Assembly: GCA_019633425.1 (NCBI GenBank)
Contig: WSUB01000005.1
Span: 248,001-312,000, forward strand
DNA: 64,000 nt
Source of the DNA: Tulasnella sp. 424
Lineage: Eukaryota > Basidiomycota > Agaricomycetes > Cantharellales > Tulasnellaceae
Direction of reading: 5' to 3'
The notes beneath the pieces were generated by a model, which was given only the letters and a program-made list of their open reading frames with translations, made no database searches and was not told the DNA's origin. Position 1 is the stretch's first letter. The number at the start of each line of letters is the position of its first letter. Shown one piece after another: positions 57,174 through 64,000 of this stretch. The position numbers and the translations under genes are program-made.

Positions 57174-57514
57174 ATGGAGGCTCAAGCACCCATTATTGAG
57201 CAGCCCTGGCATGAATTTGTCAAGGTCGCTGAAGCCAGGAAGGTTCTACACTCGGCCGCCCTGACGGCCCAAAACACAAAGGCCAACGAGAACTGGGTTG
57301 CCAACCTTACTGGCAAGTGGTGTATATCAACCCCGGGAGTAATTTATTTACATTTTATTACTCGTGATGACTCTTAGTTACCATAGGTGGCGAAGAAAAA
57401 CACTTCATCTCTGGGGTTCACAGAACCAAAATGGGGGCTAAGAATGAGGCAGGCAGCCTCGCGTTAGTCGGAGCTTTTGGCTATCAAAGAGAGCAATTCC
57501 CAGACTTAGAGTAG
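57174..57514 (+). CDS. dsRBD-fold mini-protein C (88 aa), GC-AG intron
   Basis: Exons 57174..57312 and 57387..57514. The intron starts GCAAGT and ends CCATAG (74 bases), phase 1. The GC donor is needed: the nearby GT (GTGTAT) leads to a stop. Helix 1 is QPWHEFVKVAEARKV, strand ALTAQNT, NENWVANLTGG, then KHFISGVHRTKMGAKNEA and LALVGAFG as helix 2. It is the only family member on the plus strand. Ends FPDLE. Confidence 0.62.
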
Positions 57515-58703
57515 ATGCCGTTTCGCGTGTTTCTCGCTCGAGGCAGCGAAGAGTGGGGCTATTGTCGCTATACCTGTGTCTATTCCGTCTGTTCGAGGAA
57601 CGAAATACACACACGTTAATTGATATACACACGGATGGTACGGTTATAAAATACATAGCTCGTAAACCTCGAGTATCTTCTTTATAGGTGGGTCTGTTGG
57701 CGCCTTATTGGTATACGGAGCTCCTCTCACATCAGAGCCATAAGCTCCGGTTCTACAAGCGATATACTGGTCGAATGTTCTCTGAGAACAAAAAGGTGCT
57801 GCATAACTTAAACTAGTTTTCATGGGTAGCGGAGCATGATACGTTGTAGAGGGACGCGATGCTCTCTCAGCGGATGCACCTGGTCTGAGAGTCAGCGACC
57901 AGGCTTATGTCAGGGACTTTTCCAGGTGTTCAAGAAATAAGGAGGAGGAGAGGTTTTTTCGAAGAAGATTGATCCCAGGTTGCACGAGCAGAGAGCGGCC
58001 GGAACATCGAGGAGGGTCTGGGAAATGGTTCGGAGAGGAACAGCGATGACCGGTGGGAAGATCGCAGACCTCCCAAATTCGATTCCTAATCGCCCGCTCC
58101 CTCATCAAGATGCTCACAGTCAATAGGTCAAACATAGCTGTGGCGATGCTAAGTCCCAGCGCTCAGAAGGGCTACCCAGGTCAACGGCGCCCAGGAGTTC
58201 ACCCAACGTGGAAATACCCTATGGAGCAACACCCAGTCGCATGGGCGCTTAAGGCTCACTCCGCTTTTTTTAGAAAGCAATCATCACTTTGATAATGTCT
58301 CTAAGGTGAGTTCGTATCGAGGATTACGTTCACATGTATGCGTTCCATCGTCGTAATAACCGCCAGAGCAGCTGCAAGCAAGCTGAAGTTTAAATCGCGC
58401 ACTCGCTATCGTCTTCCACAGCTTTACGGTGCGGATACATGGGTGGATAGAAGGCTCCAATCTGAGGAGTCTTATTTCCCGGGATGCATATGACGGACAA
58501 TACTATGGTCCCAGACAATCACTGGCGGGGAAGAAGTTCGTTTCGGAATAGCAAAGGATGTACTTTAATATTTTAAATTCTATTAGAGAAGCTGCGAGTC
58601 GAAAGTAGACTGAAACAAATCTAGTGGGTGCTGGTATAACTCCGTCACCGACAAGTGGCGCCTTTTGTTGAATGGTAACGGTATCGCTGAGCTACTCTAA
58701 GGC
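57515..58703. other. 1.2 kb intergenic, no gene seen
   Basis: Nothing recognisable on either strand apart from short, composition-neutral ORFs. Confidence 0.3.
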
Positions 58704-59021
58704 CTAGATGCTCGAGACATCAAACCCCAGGGCCAGCAGAGCATAGTACGCCACTTCATTTTTAGCATAAATTTTCCTTATATGAGAGCTCTGGGTTTTG
58801 AATGTCCTTGAGGATGTACCACGAGTAACTCGGGATCGTTAAATGTAAGTCAAAGGTTCCAGAACAAGTCAAAGGTTTCGCTTACTGGTCATCTCCGCCT
58901 CCCACCCTTCATTAGCAGCTGGGTTGGCCGCATTTGCGGTAATTGTATAGGTATAGTCTGTTTGCCCGAAGTTATTGTGAAAAGCTTGAAAATAGCCCTT
59001 CGAAAAGTCTGGAGTAGACAT
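58704..59021 (-). CDS. dsRBD-fold mini-protein D (86 aa)
   Basis: Exons 59021..58886 and 58828..58704; intron 57 bases (GTAAGC...CCCGAG), phase 1. Helix 1 GYFQAFHNNFGQ, strand YTYTITANAA, NEGWEAEMT, then TFKTQSSHIRKIYAKNEV and AYYALLALGFD as helix 2. NEGW in strand 2 is shared with A, and AKNE with C. The stop follows VSSI. Confidence 0.65.
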
Positions 59022-60485
59022 GTGTAGGCAGATGGGACGTGGATTTCAGCGGAACTAAGGTGAAGGATGGGGTTATGCTTTAGAAAGAAAGCTAAGTGAT
59101 TTAATGTCTCTTTATACCTGCTCAGCTCATTGCGTCTTCCCTTGAGGCGCTTGTAATCTCATAACTCCTTTGTTCGCGGAGAGATATGTAGATTTCAGCG
59201 GCTAGAGACTTCGCGGTGAGCCTAGATGACATACGTGGGCATTTCAGCGTTTGAATTATCCACGTAAGACGCACATAGAACGTGTAGTAAGCTAGAACAT
59301 TCAAGCCGCGAGCTGAGGATCGAGAGTCATACAAGATGGGCTTGGCGCGAGCCCACTGCTAACAGGTGGTAAGATGACAAACGCGAGGTTTCATTCCATA
59401 AAATTCTTTGGAAGTTCGGTGCTCTATGAAGTTGGTATGAAACTAGTGACTCTGATGGTCGGAACCACGTAGCCTGACCCTGCTGATTGCATTGAGATTA
59501 GGCGGTAGTGAGTCTAGAGGCCCACCTAATGTTGCTATCGAGTTCGAACGCTGCCGATATGCAAGTTACATATTTTTATGCTCTAAACCTCTTTGTAATT
59601 CGATCCCATATGGAGGAAATCTGACCTACGGCGCTTCGGAGTGCGGCATTTTCTGTCAGGATGGATATCCACTGGACAGGAAGAGGAATCCAGTGGCGAC
59701 GTGATTTCGTATTTCGACTATTCCGTCTTGGCTTGACCCCCAAAAAGGGAAAGTTGGATAGACAGAATTTCAGTTAACTAGAAATTGGTTAAGCGACCTT
59801 TTCCATAAGTTGCCCGTTGCACCCCAAACCGAACACTACGTGCTGGGTCGACTTGTCGTTTGATTTTTCAGCCGCTCGAAGATGCAGCGGTGCACTGCGA
59901 CTGACTCAGCAGGAGGGGTTCTACGGAAACGGGCATTCGTGATGTAGCTCGAACTCCGTCCAAAGCAAGCCGCAGCAGGAACAAAATGCAGCCAGATTAG
60001 AACATAGTCGTCGTGCGGCGAGGAGAGTCCGAAATAGAAATAGCATTAACCATCGGGGGAGATTTGCAGCTCCCTCGTCTCGAGCGGGCATGTGGAAGCA
60101 CGGCTGGTACTGGAGGGAAGCTTGAGGTTGAAGAAAAGCGGCACCCTGTGCCGTGGGAGAGATGGTAAATTTCGCTCTCCGCTCTAAAGGCAAATTCAAC
60201 CAAACGCCACTAACCGTCACCTCCGGAATGTGCAGGAGATCATGAAAAGTACTCAGGTAATGCATAGAATCAAGTTCCCCAAGGCAAGAATGATTGAAAC
60301 AGTTATATTAAAGTAAGGTAAGGGGCTGTAAATAACGACGCATGCTACGGTCGTGACAAAAGCTGAAGCAAGAACGCAATATCGGAGCGAAAGTTACAGC
60401 GAACGAAAAATAATATACACAGAGAACCGGGGGCTACGATGATCATACGAATTCAGAGTAGTTTGTATGCCTCTATTAGGCTGGG
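59022..60485. other. 1.5 kb intergenic, no gene seen
   Basis: A minus-strand ORF from 60265 (MHYLSTFHDLLHIPEV) starts like a mini-protein but has no second half and no splice partner. The rest is blank. Confidence 0.3.
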
Positions 60486-60917
60486 CTAGCCTGACGCCTC
60501 CGTCGTGATGCCGAGTGCTCGAACTGCCTTCAGCGCGGCGGCCTCCCTGGCCTCCTTCTTGGAAAAGCCCGTACCGACCCACTCTGTAACGTTTCCTTGA
60601 TTGCCATCTAGTCATTTCAAGTCAGAAGAGCTTATCGTCAAAAGGGTGTGGGGGTGTGGGGGAGGAGGAAATTGGACTGACACATCACGGTACAGGTCCA
60701 AACACTCCGGCCGTCACGTAAGTCCTCGACTTCTGCATGCGTGGCTTGGTTTCTCATTCTTCTGGCATAGTTATGGAATCTTTGCCAGTATAACTGAGCT
60801 TTATCCTCTGTGGGTTCGGCGAATAGGTTGTGGGCTTCGGGTAATATTCCTCGTCAAACCGTATAGCACATGCTGTTCGATTTATGATGGCTCACCACTA
60901 GAAATGTTATCCAGCAT
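60486..60917 (-). CDS. dsRBD-fold mini-protein E (98 aa), best dsRBD match
   Basis: Exons 60917..60896, 60834..60682 and 60607..60486, total 99 codons. The tiny first exon (MLDNISS) is inferred because no ATG lies in the frame of exon 2. The second intron (GTCAGT...CTAG) is phase 1 at the family position. Helix 1 is YWQRFHNYARRM, strand 2 SVWTCTVMYG, and the end VGTGFSKKEAREAAALKA VRALGI carries the KK-x-A-(K/R) and AA pattern typical of RNA-binding helix 2 in dsRBDs. It is the clearest member and supports the assignment of the others. Confidence 0.62.
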
Positions 60918-63900
60918 ATTGTATCTGAGAAAATTTGACAGTGATTTGGATGGGTTGTGAAGAGGTGAGTTTGATGACGCTGAGGTAGTTGAGGAGCTGA
61001 ACGATTGGTCTTCATGATTTATACCATCGCGCCCTACCTGGGCCGTCTATCAATGCGGATTGATCCTCCCGCAAGCGCTGTGCAAAAGATTACTCATTCA
61101 TATGCACAACGACTGGCGCTCTTACCAACTGGTCCGGCACTTCAAACCAGACAACATTCCATTCTCGGGTAACAAATGAGCGCCATCAACCGAGTGTCTT
61201 GTTCACAATCTGGCAACACCGCGGAGGAAAAGACTGAGACCTACCAGTAGCATTCTCCTTTCCGAGCTCTCTCGCAGTGTTGTTTGAACTAAATCCCTTT
61301 CAGCTAACCTTAGGATTGACCTATAACCGGAAGAGCGCTCTCGACGTTAGCAGTACGTTTTCTGGAAGTAAAAAAAGCGAGTGATGTCAGTTGGATCTGT
61401 ACACGAAGATGCCTAGTAGCCATCCAGAGCCCCTTCGAAACATACCCTGAGCGGCAAAAGCTAGAACTCCTTCAGGGTTGCATCCATATGGTGTCTTGAA
61501 GATCAGGGCCACAGGAAAACCGAAACACCGGTGTTCTGTATGGGCTGCTCTACAGAGGTAAAGGGGCCTGGTGATGGACAAAGGCTGGACGGATTTGACG
61601 TCACAGCGGGGATTACACGTCAGCCTTCTGGAACACGGAAACATGATACCCCGACGGGCAATGGCGGGACGTATTGCCAATAATCTACTCCTGCGCTATC
61701 TGAAGAACTGATTGCCGCCGTGGTAGGTGCTGTGAGAGTGGGCCTAGGCGATCCACGCGGAGCTTTAGAACTTCCGCCCAAGTGAACAAAGGTGCACTCA
61801 CTGAGGAATAGATCCAAAGCAGGCGCAACACGGAGCAGATGAACTATTACCGCATACGCCGGAGATTGAGGTTCATAAAAGGCGGCCGAACTTCATGATC
61901 GTGGTAGTAGCTCCAGGTTTCCACAAGCAAAACAGAATATATCCCCGCCCGTCCAACCGAATGCGTGAGCTCTAAATAATCCCAGGCTCTCCTTTTGAGT
62001 GGATCTGATATAATAATTACTAGTTGAAGCCTCGCCTGGCCAGGATTTGTCGGCTGTGGGAGCCGCAACCGGCTGGAAACCGCGGGGCCGACCAGATCGG
62101 GATATATTCGGCAATAGTTTCTAAACAGAAAGCTGAGTCGGAACGCATGTACAGCTGGTGAGTGTGTATAAATAAGGAGTTTAGGCGAGCTTCTCTCGGT
62201 TCATCATGGAACTTGCCAACGGAACTGAATTTTTTCGTGCATGATCGGCCAGACTGGTGTGTATATAATATAGCTGCTGGGATTGGGGTTGACTTCGTGG
62301 AGGTTATCACCGCCTAAATTTCTATAAGACAGGGTACTGCAGATCGCTTCATGCCTAACTCGCTCAAGCCGGCTGCTGACATGTCGGGCAATTATCCTCG
62401 TCGGGGCGTCGAACTCAAGGGGTTGACGGCTCAAAACCGGCTTGGTTTTTCCCCGAGATCGTGAAAATGCAGAAAGCTGAGACGCGGCACAGAGGTGGTG
62501 CCAGAGGGTGGCTGTTATGAAGAGATTACGACGTCACTGGCGAGGTAGGGTCTGGGGTTTCGGATTTGTCAGCAAGTGGCGCTGGTGGTTTTGATTGGCC
62601 AGGGGGACGGGAATTACACGATTCCACCTTCCATGCTCGATGGCGAGCATCGCTTCCAGCTGATTCCCAGCTTCTCAAACCGAACGAACGATTCTATCGG
62701 AGAAGCTTCTACCCCGTCTTCCGACTTGAACTCGTCTATGGTGTTCAAAGCCGTCGTTCCACTGCAGCCATACGCCGCATGCCAGATCTCACCAAACGCT
62801 CCAGCTCCGTTTCTGACCCGCTTCTAATATATTTTCCAATCAAATTACGGGCACCTGATATTTAAGGATATAGGAATGGAGGCGGAAAGGAGCTTCAAGC
62901 ATGTCGGTCAGGGCAGTTGTAACTGACTTATGCCAGGTTCCTCGCCACGTGCCCACCGCACTTAGTTTACGTTACCAGATAATTGTTATGCCGTGTTCGT
63001 TAATAACGTTCAAGCTGTACTCGGCTCGCTGGTGATACTAGTCAGTGGCACACGCTGAGCTCTATCTTGGCCAGCTTCGGATGAGGTTTCGCCACCAGCT
63101 TTGGGCTATTTACGACGACTCAGAGTCAGGTATCAACCACACCCATTAACAAATGTAAAGGGTGGTTGTTCAAGAGCTTTATGTTGGTATTTCGGGTTCA
63201 CTCTCATATATCTCTCACGGTTTGTGTGACTGCTCGTGTGGGTTGTTTTACCCAACCGACCCCTTAAACGAACTCTTGGCTTGTTCTCCACTCAGTCTTG
63301 GGCCCGCAAAATGCTGGAGGAAAAGTAGGGTGACGCATAAGTGCAACTCAACGCATCATTACCCACCTGGTCGTTGGATGCGCCAATGCAACTAGCTAGT
63401 CTGAAGAACCAATCCAATATTTTACACCTTCAGGACATCATGTGTGATATTTCGGAACAGTAAACTTTCAGCTTCTCCATATCGCCGCCGAACCCGAGGC
63501 CTTTGCCCCGTCACAGAATATACAGATAACTGTGGCTTTCAAACCGAAAAACCCCACCCTTCGTCTCTGGAACGGCGCCATTGCAAGTTCCTAAACCTAG
63601 GCGTGAAAAAAGACCTTATAATCAACCGCGGGAAATTCGGGTGCGGGCCTTGTGGAATAGACTCCGAACCTCGAAGCTTTTTCTCGGTTACGACGGTTAT
63701 CAGCAGCGTGGTTAGTTCAAAAGGCGACGATCCTTCTCAATATGAGACGCTTCGGCCTAGAATTAAAATCAAGACGGACCTCCCTGACCTGCGGGTAGCT
63801 TTCTCGATCCTCGACGGAACATGCTTGCAATAACCTGACACGACAATGAAAAGCGTGGCCGAGCGGGATCCACTTCTGCGTATGAGCCTATTGACGCCGA

Positions 63901-64000
63901 GGCCGCATCGAACACTAGCCACTGACGCCGAGTTGACTTCGACTATTGGCAGGTTAGATCGGTAATTCGTGACACGTCAGTCCCAACCCAATTCGGCAGG
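60918..64000. other. 3.1 kb without a supported gene to the window end
   Basis: ORFs such as 61680..61387 minus and 62576..62827 plus show no clear domain. No repeat, tRNA or transposon signature is seen. Confidence 0.3.

Noticed and set aside
59921..60265. Minus-strand ORF starting MHYLSTFHDLL as another mini-gene
   Set aside because: It lacks the tryptophan strand, the AK helix and an intron partner.
63845..63930. tRNA-like start GCGTGGCCGAGCGG (serine/leucine tRNA style)
   Set aside because: No matching acceptor stem or T-arm sequence follows within tRNA length.
1..64000. Transposons or CRISPR arrays
   Set aside because: No transposase, reverse transcriptase, long terminal repeats or regularly spaced short repeats were seen on reading; an all-against-all comparison could still reveal decayed elements.

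Overview
The window looks like a stretch of a mushroom-forming basidiomycete (Agaricomycetes) chromosome. Genes are split by many short GT-AG introns (mostly 45-95 bases), F-box genes are numerous and tandemly duplicated, and a delta-9 desaturase carries a fused C-terminal cytochrome b5 domain, as in fungal OLE1. I saw no rRNA, CRISPR array, tRNA or intact transposon. All gene models were spliced by hand from reading-frame continuity and paralogue comparison.

Layout. 0-1 kb: the 3' part of OLE1. 1-8 kb: a decaying minus-strand F-box array (two apparently intact genes, two pseudogenes, two exon-1 remnants) that also contains a duplicated tail of OLE1. 8-17 kb: mostly single-copy genes: a probable RPA-interacting protein, a coiled-coil protein ending in a RanBP1-type domain, a mitochondrial RRG7-like protein, an LRR pseudogene, and a membrane/coiled-coil gene whose promoter and start region are tandemly duplicated. 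19-27 kb: three paralogues of an unrecognised 205-214 residue protein with four internal repeats and identical intron phases, with an L-amino-acid oxidase gene among them. 28-39 kb: an oil-body-associated protein with a one-base frameshift, the chromosomal passenger protein Bir1 with two BIR domains, two tandem GTT1-like glutathione S-transferases, and RSM22, together with a decayed duplicate fragment of the RSM22 5' region. 39-49 kb: four F-box genes, two of them recent duplicates.

49-64 kb is gene-poor. The only genes I can support there are five very small, diverged genes (86-98 residues). Each appears to encode a single double-stranded-RNA-binding-type fold, split by one phase-1 intron at the same place. 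This scattered family of stand-alone dsRBD mini-proteins is the most interesting content.

Genome dynamics are a second theme. At three loci (F-box/OLE1, GST/RSM22, and the promoter repeat at 16.6-17.1 kb) local head-to-tail duplication copied pieces of neighbouring genes along with the duplicated gene, and those pieces then decayed.
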